In this document: piece after piece, positions 1-7,301 of the stretch
Position numbering within the stretch: the first letter of the stretch is position 1
Layout: each line of letters starts with the position of its first letter
Assembly (NCBI GenBank): GCA_005223375.1
Contig: RXOD01005466.1
Location: 1-13,925, forward strand
Source: Amoebophrya sp. AT5.2
Taxonomy: Eukaryota; Sar; Dinophyceae; Syndiniales; Amoebophryaceae
Direction: 5' to 3'
DNA length: 13,925 bases
The notes under the pieces: generated by a model
The model's input: only the letters and a program-made list of their open reading frames with translations
Told to the model about the DNA's origin: nothing
Database searches by the model: none
Translations under genes and position numbers: made by a program

Positions 1-24
1 AAAAACGCGTGCGACGGCTTCTAT

Positions 25-129
25 GGGCAGACAGAGAAAAACAGCGAGCCGAAGGAAACGTGGGAAGTTAACGACTCAATAACCAATAGTATTGAATACT
101 ACTTAAAGAATAAAGCTAGTCAAAAAATA
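25..129. repeat. Direct repeat, copy 1 (AT-rich)
   Basis: This is the first copy of a diverged direct repeat whose second copy is at 224-309. Shared blocks are GCCGAAGGAAACGTGGG (48-64 and 238-254), TTAACGACTCAAT (68-80 and 258-270), a TACTT..AAGAATAAAGC block and AGTCAAAAAATA at the right end. This copy is longer by about 19 bp, mainly because of an extra segment around 81-97 containing CAATAGTATTG. It is AT-rich, unlike the GC-rich coding sequence beside it. It may be part of a longer array running off the left edge; no transposase is visible. Confidence 0.8.
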
Positions 130-223
130 GGACACGGCATCGGGCTCAAACTATCCAAGAGTTCGCTGAAGGTTTTCGAAGCAGACAAAGAAAGATCCGA
201 ATCATTGTCGGATATCATGCATT

Positions 224-309
224 GGGCAGAGAAAACAGCCGAAGGAAACGTGGGCACTTAACGACTCAATGAACGAACTACTTATAAGAATAAAGCGAGT
301 CAAAAAATA
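224..309. repeat. Direct repeat, copy 2 (AT-rich)
   Basis: This is the second copy of the repeat at 25-129, in the same orientation, with a start-to-start distance of 199 bp. The two are imperfect, with small indels near the left end and in the middle. The spacer 130-223 is not obviously repeated; it includes a weak dyad, TCCGA-7 nt-TCGGA (197-213). Nature unknown: a tandem satellite or a remnant of a dispersed element are both possible. Confidence 0.8.
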
Positions 310-334
310 ATATTGAGAAAGAGATAGAGATGAA

Positions 335-359
335 CGTGTAGACTTAATAAGTCTACACG
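335..359. terminator. Perfect 11-bp hairpin just past the stop of the 725-363 ORF
   Basis: CGTGTAGACTT is followed by a 3-nt loop (AAT) and then its exact reverse complement. On the minus strand the hairpin begins 3 nt after the TGA stop at 365-363, so it would form in the 3' UTR. A role in 3'-end formation or transcript stability is inference; the palindrome itself is exact. Confidence 0.6.
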
Positions 360-362
360 CCC

Positions 363-725
363 TCAATTCGCACCACGCGAATTCATCGCTGTCAACAGGC
401 GCTGCAAGTCCTCCGCCAGCGTCTCGACCGAGAACTTCTGTTCCGCAGCATCTTCTACGACCTCTTCCTCTGAATCGAGGTCCATTGCCGCCACCACCTG
501 TGCGACACTCTTCGCCACGTCGTCCTCTTCTTCTAGACGGCCCGGCTGCGCCCCGGCCCTCGTGCTCGTCCTCGCCAACCTCAAGCTAAACCCGTGCGCC
601 GCCAGCTTGCTGGGGTGAGCTAGCTTCGAGATGCAGGGAAACCAAGTTTCGTACACTCCGCGCAGCTTCCGCAAGTTCTGTTTCTCCTCCTCCAGGTGGT
701 GTTGAGAGAGGAGCGCGCTTACCAT
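363..725 (-). CDS. Small acidic helical protein, or last exon of a larger gene
   Basis: The frame reads 120 residues from an ATG at 725 to a TGA at 363. No family is recognised. Residues 10-21 form a charged helix (LEEEKQNLRKL), followed by a basic stretch with R/A/G (47-62). An acidic helical C-terminal half follows (about 64-116), with EEEDD and DSEEEVVED and a final leucine-patterned segment. This composition supports real coding. The 5' end is uncertain. The frame is open upstream of the ATG to an AG|G acceptor-like site (TTCGTAG|G, exon would begin at 770), which would add 15 residues, so this may be a terminal exon. The gene at 1874-960 lies 234 bp upstream on the same strand; I found no phase-compatible splice joining the two. 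Confidence 0.5.
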   Translation of the reverse strand: MVSALLSQHHLEEEKQNLRKLRGVYETWFPCISKLAHPSKLAAHGFSLRLARTSTRAGAQPGRLEEEDDVAKSVAQVVAAMDLDSEEEVVEDAAEQKFSVETLAEDLQRLLTAMNSRGAN

Positions 726-959
726 GACAAAAAATAGAAATTTTAGTTTCGGGAATGAATTTTGAGAAACCTACGAATTTTCGCAGGTGGGGCAACGAGC
801 GACAAGGTTGTGCTTTTTTCATGCGGAGGAAGTTGTGGGGACATAAAATCCCGTATCAAAGCCGGAAGTGAGATCTTGATGTTGATCCACCCAGCGCGGC
901 CGTGGATTAAAATTAATTATCGTATACTGATTCGCGTTTGTCGATGATAAGCAGCTGAA

Positions 960-1874
960 TTAGTGTTGTCGCTCAAGCCATAACCTCTGCATCTCCTGAA
1001 ACCGGGCCTGCTCCAACAACTTGACCTCGTCTCCGTACTTTTTCTCCATCTGGGACACTCTTTCCACGATCGCGCCCCGCCTTCGCTCGTGCTCGATCTC
1101 CTCTAGCAGTCGCCCGCGCTCCCCTGATTTCTCCTGGAGCGCAGCGTCCTCGGCCTTGACGGAAAGCTCGAGGCACTCCCGCAGGCGTTCGAACAGATCC
1201 AGGTACACGTGCCACGCTGTTTCCAAGTCGGAGTTTTTCGTCGTGGTAGCAGTGCCGCTTCGCGTGGTGCCCCGCGCGGCCACCGCCGTCGATCCGAACC
1301 GACGGAGCTTATGCTCGTTTCGGGTGTGAAGATGTCTCCGGCGCGCGAGGCTGCGGGCATCTAGCTGTTCGGGCGTCTGGCGGAAGGGTAAGAACAACGA
1401 AGACTCTACTTCTTCTGATCCGCACTCCCCCGCCGAAATAGTTGTTCTTGGTAGTGGCGCTGGTCCGTTTTGTCGCGGCGGGCGGCCCGCGCGGCGGTTT
1501 TCGAAAATCGGATTTTGGATCAGCTCCTGCATGCCCTGGTCCAAAATCGGGAGGATTCGCAGGTACCGCTGACAGAATGGGCGGGGAGCAGATGAAGATG
1601 CAGATGCAGATGGAGAACTACTGCCGGGGCTATCTACTACTTGTTGCCGGTGGTCTGGTGCTCGAGTAGACCAGGCCGCTTCTGTACTTGTATTGCTGTT
1701 GTCGATAAACGCGGCCTGCACATCCGCGGCAATGCGTCGCTCCAACCGCAGAATCTCCGCACGGGGATCCTCCTTAGGCCGAGGAAAACTGGTGGACGCG
1801 CCGACGCTCATCGCCGAGATCGGGCCGAGATGTGGGGCGAGGACAGGCGAAGACCCGCCAGGAACCACAAACAT
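960..1874 (-). CDS. Coiled-coil protein of unknown function (304 aa)
   Basis: This is an uninterrupted frame from an ATG at 1874 (A at -3) to a TAA at 962-960. No known family is recognised. A short amphipathic helix lies near residues 33-58 (EILRLERRIAADVQAAFI). A Ser/Ala/Pro-rich linker follows around 80-100, then a low-complexity Arg-rich middle. A long charged coiled coil runs from about 218 to the end, with repeated E/R/L/Q heptad-like spacing (LLEEIEHERRR, QMEKKYGDEVKLLEQ, MQRLWLERQ). No signal peptide or membrane segment is visible. It is probably a structural or scaffold protein, for example cytoskeletal; that is inference from the coiled coil only. It has the same orientation as its neighbours. 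The protein could continue in a further exon, but the TAA ends it cleanly. Confidence 0.75.
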   Translation of the reverse strand: MFVVPGGSSPVLAPHLGPISAMSVGASTSFPRPKEDPRAEILRLERRIAADVQAAFIDNSNTSTEAAWSTRAPDHRQQVVDSPGSSSPSASASSSAPRPFCQRYLRILPILDQGMQELIQNPIFENRRAGRPPRQNGPAPLPRTTISAGECGSEEVESSLFLPFRQTPEQLDARSLARRRHLHTRNEHKLRRFGSTAVAARGTTRSGTATTTKNSDLETAWHVYLDLFERLRECLELSVKAEDAALQEKSGERGRLLEEIEHERRRGAIVERVSQMEKKYGDEVKLLEQARFQEMQRLWLERQH

Positions 1875-1975
1875 TTTTTTGAATCTTGCTAAAAAAGCTC
1901 AAAGTAATTAATTCGGAATCGAAAGCACTGCCGGCAGAAGTCTTCAATTTCCAGTTGAGGCGCACGCGGCCCTCG

Positions 1976-2057
1976 CATTCTTGAGGCCTCATTTCTTGGG
2001 CCATCATTTCTTGCGGGACGAGAGGGTCCTCATTTCCTGGGGCCGTATTTTCCGCGG
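1976..2057. repeat. Short degenerate repeats (CATTTCTTGG-like)
   Basis: Related 12-14 bp units occur near 1976 (CATTCTTGAG), 1988 (CTCATTTCTTGGG), 2003 (ATCATTTCTTGCG), 2029 (CTCATTTCCTGGG) and, more weakly, 2045. Several are flanked by GGCC or GCGG. They lie 100-180 bp upstream of the ATG of the minus-strand gene at 1874, so they would be in its 5' region. Whether they are regulatory is unknown. Confidence 0.45.
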
Positions 2058-2997
2058 CCCGCCCTGGCGACCGCCATCGCGAGGACCGACCCGCAAACCG
2101 AGCCCCCGTTTCGCCAGATTATATATGCGGGACCAGCAAACTTTCCGAGAACACTGCTGCTTCCAGCATAGAAAACGTCCACTCACGGCGCCACCTGGGG
2201 ATGTCAGTGTCCTTGGGGGGTGCTTCAAAGGAGTATGCAGCGCGAAAATAGTAATAGGTCGCAACCTGCAAGCATGTTCTCTGACGTTGGAGAACCATTC
2301 AGAGCTGTGTCTCTACTCCTTTAGAGCTGCCTCATGGCGGCATAGGCGCTTTCTTCGAAGCAATTTGCGCCCGCCGTGAAGTAAAGGGAATTCAGCTCAT
2401 TAAATTCAGGGCGTTCTCTGCAAGCTAGCAGATAGGTTAGATGAAAGAATCGATCTTGGTGCGCAATCGCATAGAAACGGCAACAAACTGAAATACGCCA
2501 AGAATCGCAGACGGAAGAGCGCCCACGACCGACGATTAATTAATTTATTAGCGCACGTCATACATATTACTACACGCTTGAAAAAAATAAGATTCGAATT
2601 GGAATTCGTGTCTCCCCGAAGATTGAACAATCAATCTATCATAGGCACCCAAATGTGCCGCTATTCAAAAACAACGTGTGCCGCGCAACGTACGACAATG
2701 CCAAATATACAGTCCGCTGCAAAAATTCCGTTTCCGGTACAGGTACTACATTTGAACTACAAATCGTCTTTAGCTCGTCTTTTCTTCATTTGTGATGTCA
2801 GCACAGTGCAGTTCATCGATGTTTTCTAAGCAGGCCGGAACAATGTCAATGAAGATTCATTCATTGCTCAGTCGAAAGACCGCTACCGAATTCGTCTAAA
2901 AGCATGTTGATACGAAATTTAATGTACCTTCGTGTTCGTCAAGTTTCCCCCCCCCTAGCACAACTATGACTATCGAAGAATCTGGGTGAACAATAAA

Positions 2998-3003
2998 TTT
3001 ATT
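2998..3003 (-). promoter_or_regulatory. AATAAA motif past the channel stop
   Basis: Minus-strand AATAAA lies about 50 nt past the TAA at 3054-3052 and sits inside the perfect 12-bp palindrome AATAAATTTATT (2992-3003). A canonical polyadenylation signal would be expected at about this distance. Dinoflagellates often lack a clear AATAAA, so this is suggestive only. Confidence 0.4.
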
Positions 3004-3051
3004 TTTCTCAAGAAAGAGTCCCAAACCCAAAAATCAGTCGTGAGCAAATCC

Positions 3052-6000
3052 TTACTCAAAGAGTCCTTTGACGGGTATTGAGTTTGCCCGCGGGTGGTAG
3101 GTTTTCACGAAGAATGGTGGCATCCGGAATTTGGGTTCTGCGGCCACCAGCTTGGGCTGCACGGAGCCGAACCTCTGGAATCCCTCCGCCTCGCGCCGCA
3201 AGCGGATCACTTTTCCGATTCGCTGGGACACGATGCTCACGAACAGGAGGTGCCGGAAAGTGTCCGAAAACATCAGTCCCAACCGGTCCTCCTGCTTCGT
3301 TGCGCGCTCCAAAGCGAGGATTACCTTTGGTGGTCGCCTTACTTATTCCGTAATTGCGGCAGAAACAGAATTCAATTTCGAGGTCGGCGTCAAATAAATG
3401 CACATTTGGTACCGTGTACACGTCTTTCGAGTGTACGTCCCCGTGCAGCCTGGAGCAGGCCCCGAGGAATTCTGGCACGGAGATGTCGGGGGAGTCGTGT
3501 CGCTCCAGCATGGTGAGGAGCTCGGAGATCTCGTCACGGTCGAGTTTGCAGCGCGCGAACACGCTGACCGCGTGCTCGTTGCTCAACAAGTACTTCCGCA
3601 GCACGTCCGCCCGCGCGTTACCCATCTCCTTGTCGTGGATCACGTGGTCGTTCAGCGGCTCGGCCAGCGTCATGATCTCCTGCTGCCGACGCTTCAAGTC
3701 CTCCTCGTACGCTACCTGTCGTAGGCGTGGCGCCCCAGGACGCAGCAGAATACGGTAGAATTACCTGTCTATCATTCCATAAAAACGAAAACTCCAAGTA
3801 GAACATAAGGCAAACCTTTTTCGCCGTGTCGAGTCCCGCGACCGCCATCGCGACGATGCTGCCCGCAAGCACCTGGACGATTCCCAACGTGCCGAGAGCG
3901 TAGACGCCGAAAAAGGGGTAGAGCATGAAGGGCAGCCGCTCCACAATGGGCCGTATCACCGAACGCATAGTCCCGCCCTTGTCCCAGACGATGATTTGGA
4001 GCAGGGAGAAAAAACTGTTCACACTCACTCCCCAGTGGTTATGTAGGAGCCAGCTGCCAAGGCTATTCAGTCTAAGTCGTCACCGACTTTGTAAACGGAC
4101 ATGAGTTTCGCGGATGGGGAAACGGAAATGGGCGCTCCGAGTCTGCCGGCCCAAACTCGGGAGCTAGCGCCGGGCGAGTCAGGAAGGCCTCATACGTTGT
4201 TTGCTTATGCGGTGAAGCAGTGGACCGTGGCATAATGGCGCGAGGGCGAGGGGATGACTCACTAGGAATCGAGGGCGGAACAAGCGATTGCAGTGAAGAC
4301 CAATCTTTGCAGAAGCGAAAGGCAAGCGGTTCTGTCGATGCAGACCACGGATTGGAAGTCGAGCCCGAAAATACCAGCTTCCGGGTTGAGACGGCCACCA
4401 AATTCTCCTACGTGTCAACAGCAACTTAACATTTATTCATTGCAGACATCCTCGCGACTTCTCTACTTAGCACATAGCCGCAGCACTTGGTAGTTCAGCC
4501 TGCGCACCGCCCTAGTACCGCCGGTACGGGTATCCGGTCGACTTCGTCGACGCGTACAGTACTTCGTGGTCTTTTTTCATCGTATCCGTGAAAAAGATGC
4601 TCATGATGTTCGCGAACAGGACCGTCAACAGAGCGCACCAACCCACCGTCGACGCGATTTTCCCCGCCTTCCGCACAAAGAACATTTTCTTCAACAACCG
4701 AGCCAGACGCGGGAAGTAGTAGAACATCTCTCGTGCTTGAAAAAACCTCACGAACCGGAGCACAAACCCAAGTTTCAGGATGCCCTCGTAGTTGGACAGA
4801 GAGTAGTAGCAGTCGTAGAAGTTGACGAGGAGTGCGATTGCCATCCACTGGTGCTCGGCGAGGTAGCAGTAGCCAAGGACCCTCGCGCGAGCGATCGCCT
4901 CGAAGACGAAAACCACCGTGCAGAGGGCCTGAACGCCATAGTACGGGTACCGGTTGGAAATGGACGTGTTGGACGGGTGCTTCACGATGTAGTCGGCCTC
5001 GGCACCCACCGCGCCGAGCGAAACGCCGATCACACCGAGCATAAACCTGGCCAGGATGATCATGAACATGATGATCAGCTGTTTTTACCACACTTCTGAA
5101 GGAGCTTGTTCTTGTTGCGCAAGAAAGGCTTCTAGTGAGAAACGAACGGTACCTGTTGAACGTCTTCCGGTAGGTCCAGTGCGACACGTCCGCGATGTCG
5201 CTGAACTGGGGGCCGACCTCTTCACGCTCCATGTCTTCCCCCATCAGGGTCAGCTGCGATAGCAGTTCGTCATTCGAAATCTCCTCTAAATTTTCCAGAC
5301 CGGAAAAACTGCGCCGCATCTTCCCAAAAGAATGACGCACGAACTTGCGGAACGACCACCTAGTTCGTTTTGGTAATAGAATTACGAAACAAAATACAAA
5401 CAACAGACGCAGACGCAGTGTGCTACAAGTACAGTAGGCTTGAGAGTCTGATTGATTGAAGACCTTCATGAAACCCATAATATACTGATGTCTTTGTCCA
5501 GCTCACCTCGCCTTCACCGCTTCTGGGTCTGCGTCTTCTAGGGGCACCAGCAGCGGCTTCCCTTTTTCCTCCATCACTCCCGCCAGCGTCCCCTGGCTTA
5601 TGTTCGTCGCGCCTTCTCCGCTCAGTTTTGGTGTGTTTGATGCCACCCGGCTGCGCAGCATCACCGCGTTGATGTCCAGCCCAGATTTCGTCTTCCCGTC
5701 TTCTACTTCCGCGCTCTTCGGGGTGGAAAAGTCTAACGCGTTTCCCCGATAAATCTCCGTGATATCCTCGATGCTGTCCTCGTCGTCACCGCTGCTCGCC
5801 TTCCCGTTTCCTTTTTCCGCGTCCTCCTCGAGTTTCGCGCGCCAGAGTTGCTTGTGCACGTCGTGCTTCAGCGTCTTTCGTTTTCCGGCAGCGATATCGT
5901 CCAGCTCGAGCCTGGACTCCGCGCGACGTAGAAACATCCCCTTGTCGGGACCGTGCGCGCCCCGCGGAACTTCTTCATCGCCGCTGTCCTCGCCTGCTTC

Positions 6001-6543
6001 TCCGTCGCCGTCCTCGCCCTCCCCTGCTGTCCCGCCTTTTGGAGGCCTCTTCTTTCGCTTTTCAGTTTCCCCCCCGTTGTGGCCGCCCCCGGGGGGTGGC
6101 GAATCGCCGCTTTTCACCGAGTTGCTGCCGGCCTCGCTCAGATTCACCACTTCGTCGGGGTCGTTAGAATTGCTTGTGTGGTCCACCCGGTACTTCTTGT
6201 CCGCACCTCCACCTCCTACGCCTCCTCCGGGAGCGGGACCACTAGCTTTCCCGTCGTGCTTCCCATTTTTCCGGCCCGGGCCCGAGCTGCTCGCGCCGCC
6301 CCTCTGCTCATTGGCGCCGTTTCCGGTAAGCGTGTTTGCGAGGGGAGCGGCCTTTATGAGGCTGATGCTGGCGCGCTTGCGCTCGATTTCGTTCGCCTCC
6401 TGCTTCACATTCGTAAGCTCCGCGTCCTGCCTGCGAAAAACGTCGGCGGCGACACCCTCGTCGACTACCTTGGCCTTCTTCGTCCCCGGCCAGCTAAACT
6501 TGAAACGCCGCGGGGCCGGATGCTTCTCCTCCGCTTCGGGCAT
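3052..6543 (-). CDS. Single-domain voltage-gated cation channel, six exons (861 aa)
   Basis: This gene encodes a membrane cation channel. My exon model is 6543-5507, 5359-5153, 5046-4519, 4053-3816, 3715-3413 and 3324-3052. It sums to 2586 nt and stays in frame at every junction. The ATG at 6543 is the first after an in-frame TAA. Residues 1-410 are cytosolic and mostly disordered (Gly-rich, acidic and Lys/Arg runs). S1 is about 416-436 (ending GAEAD). S2 is 450-470 with E464, the charge-transfer position. S3 is 482-496 with N490 and D493. S4 is 505-518 with R512 and R515, and S5 is 545-567. The pore helix FFSLLQII (605-612) is followed by VWDKG and then VIRP. S6 is 633-663. A degenerate EF-hand-like region lies around 721-760 (ISVPEFLGACSRL). 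This layout is that of the one-domain Nav/Cav-like channels of protists; tetramer assembly is inferred. The exon 3 end could instead be 4528, and GA|GTAAGG at the stop could be a further donor. Confidence 0.82.
3325..3412 (-). other. Intron 5 of the channel gene (88 bp)
   Basis: The donor is ACG|GTACCA and the acceptor CCAAAG|GTA (AG|G), phase 0. Removing it joins ...HSKDVYT to VILALERATK, which continues the conserved helix after the EF-hand-like segment. Without splicing the frame runs into sequence unlike a channel C-terminus. Confidence 0.65.
3716..3815 (-). other. Intron 4 of the channel gene (100 bp)
   Basis: The donor is AAAAAG|GTTTGC and the acceptor ACGACAG|GTAGC (AG|G), phase 0. 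It joins the end of S6 (GLDTAKK) to the basic and acidic helix VAYEEDLKRRQQE, as is usual just after S6. Confidence 0.75.
4054..4518 (-). other. Intron 3 of the channel gene, unusually long (465 bp)
   Basis: The donor is CGGCG|GTACTAG and the acceptor TTGGCAG|CTGG, phase 2. The alternative in-frame donor CC|GTACCG at 4527 would drop three residues. It is three to five times longer than the gene's other introns and is the only one whose acceptor is not followed by G. Splicing gives an S5-pore linker of about 35 residues, a normal length. The intron contains an AATAAA (minus strand, near 4437-4432) and a plus-strand frame (4235-4429). A small hidden exon cannot be excluded. Confidence 0.55.
4235..4429 (+). 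other. Plus-strand ORF nested in the long channel intron (weak)
   Basis: ATG at 4235 to TAA at 4427-4429 gives a 64-residue polar frame rich in D, E, S and K (for example GIEGGTSDCSEDQSLQKRK). It lies antisense inside the 465-bp intron. No family is recognised, and a frame of this length arises easily by chance, so coding is only a possibility. Confidence 0.2.
5047..5152 (-). other. Intron 2 of the channel gene (106 bp)
   Basis: The donor is TTCAACAG|GTACCG and the acceptor CTGGCCAG|GTTTATG (AG|G), phase 2. This junction gives KTFNR-FMLGVIGVSLG, a good S1 ending in GAEAD. The open frame just upstream of the acceptor reads LIIMFMIILA and resembles a membrane helix. Using the nearer AAAAACAG acceptor, however, gives an immediate stop, so it is best read as a pyrimidine-rich intron end. 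Confidence 0.65.
5360..5506 (-). other. Intron 1 of the channel gene (147 bp)
   Basis: The donor is GCGAG|GTGAGC and the acceptor ACGAACTAG|GTGG (AG|G), phase 2. It joins EAVKA-R to WSFRKFVRHSFGK. The intron is AT-rich compared with both exons, and its T-rich 3' part (GTTTGTATTTTGTTTCG) fits a polypyrimidine tract. Confidence 0.8.
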
Positions 6544-7301
6544 TTCGTGAAGGGGCGGGGCTGCGTAGGCAAGCTGCGGATGTAGTCGGGGCTGCGGCGG
6601 GAGCGGCGACAGGATGCCTTATTTTCCGGAGTCACGGCGCGGAAGCGCTCTTTGAATTAAGAGTAAGTAAGCAGCACCGTCTTTCCTTCTCCCTAGCGCT
6701 ACGCAGTACTAGTAGGTACGCATTCTTTCAGGTGGTATCAAGTGAAGTCGCAGCCTCGGGCAGCGGTTGCTGCTGCTGACAAATGAAATTAGATGCGAAT
6801 GTCGTTTGAAAATGTAAAGTCAAGTATGAGGAACCAAGGCAGCCGTCCATTTCGGGGGTAATGGTAGCGGGAGTGCAAAATATTTTTTGGTGCCGTTCCT
6901 TTCGGGGGCCAGCCATCTCTTCAATCCGAATGACAAACAGAGTCATCAAGACAGCAGAACCAGTAAAGCGTTGAAGAAGCACAATACGGGGCTTACTCAA
7001 GAATCAGCCGACTTTGCAGAACCCACACGTAGAGTAAAACGAGGCTCCATGATTTGACGGGTTGGTAGGCAGCAACAGTGACGCCCGCATCTCGAACAAC
7101 CCAGCGATGTCCTCCACATGCGTCGCTCCAATCTTGATCTTGAATGAGAGCCCACTAACTTTTATCAACAGAAGCCGCGCACACAGCGCAAAATTGATTA
7201 CTAGCAAGGACGCAAAAAGTGAAGTTAGTAATTTATTAATATGTTTCGTCAAGTTTCAGATGCGGTTATGAGACCCGGCACCACCGAACAGCCTTCCACT
7301 G
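6544..7301. other. Intergenic region without a supported gene
   Basis: These 758 bp separate the stop of the 1738-aa gene from the ATG of the channel gene. Two minus-strand frames (7252-7004 and 7000-6728) have hydrophobic starts but begin at TTG, follow in-frame stops and lack an ATG there. I do not call them genes. The region should hold the 3' UTR of one gene and the 5' UTR of the next. Confidence 0.5.
7232..7237 (-). promoter_or_regulatory. AATAAA motif past the stop of the 1738-aa gene
   Basis: Minus-strand AATAAA lies 65 nt past the TGA at 7304-7302, at a distance similar to the one after the channel gene. It is a candidate polyadenylation signal. Chance occurrence in AT-rich sequence is quite possible. 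Confidence 0.35.

Larger units (their letters stand above)
1875..3051. other. Intergenic region without a supported gene
   Basis: These 1.18 kb lie between the channel stop and the next ATG on the minus strand. The frames here are short and mostly lack an ATG in a credible context. The region contains degenerate CATTTCTTGG-type repeats (about 1976-2057) and a TATA-like ATTATATATGC near 2118-2128. There is also a run of nine C (2947-2955) and an AATAAA motif on the minus strand at 3003-2998. Upstream exons of the 304-aa gene could be hidden here but I could not identify one. Confidence 0.5.

Noticed and set aside
1..360. CRISPR-like array from the repeated units at the left edge
   Set aside because: There are only two diverged copies, of unequal length and far longer than CRISPR repeats, in a eukaryote-like context.
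1774..2007. 77-codon minus-strand frame overlapping the coiled-coil gene start
   Set aside because: It overlaps the better 304-codon frame in another phase and derives its start from the CATTTCTTGG repeats.
2947..2955. Run of nine C as a possible polypyrimidine tract and acceptor on the plus strand
   Set aside because: No plus-strand exon follows it; it is more likely simple sequence past the channel gene.
4495..5478. 327-codon minus-strand frame across this segment
   Set aside because: It reads through two introns. Only its middle part (exon 2) is coding in that frame, and past 5152 it becomes Arg-rich nonsense opposite to the S1-S5 frame.
5759..6585. Long plus-strand frames opposite exon 1 of the channel gene (263 and 210 codons)
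   Set aside because: They are Ser/Pro/Phe-rich shadows of the Gly/Glu/Lys-rich minus-strand exon; the minus-strand reading splices into a channel.
6728..7252. Two small minus-strand frames with hydrophobic starts (82 and 90 codons)
   Set aside because: Both begin at TTG after in-frame stops, have no suitable ATG, and lie where UTRs are expected. A hidden exon cannot be excluded but is not supported.
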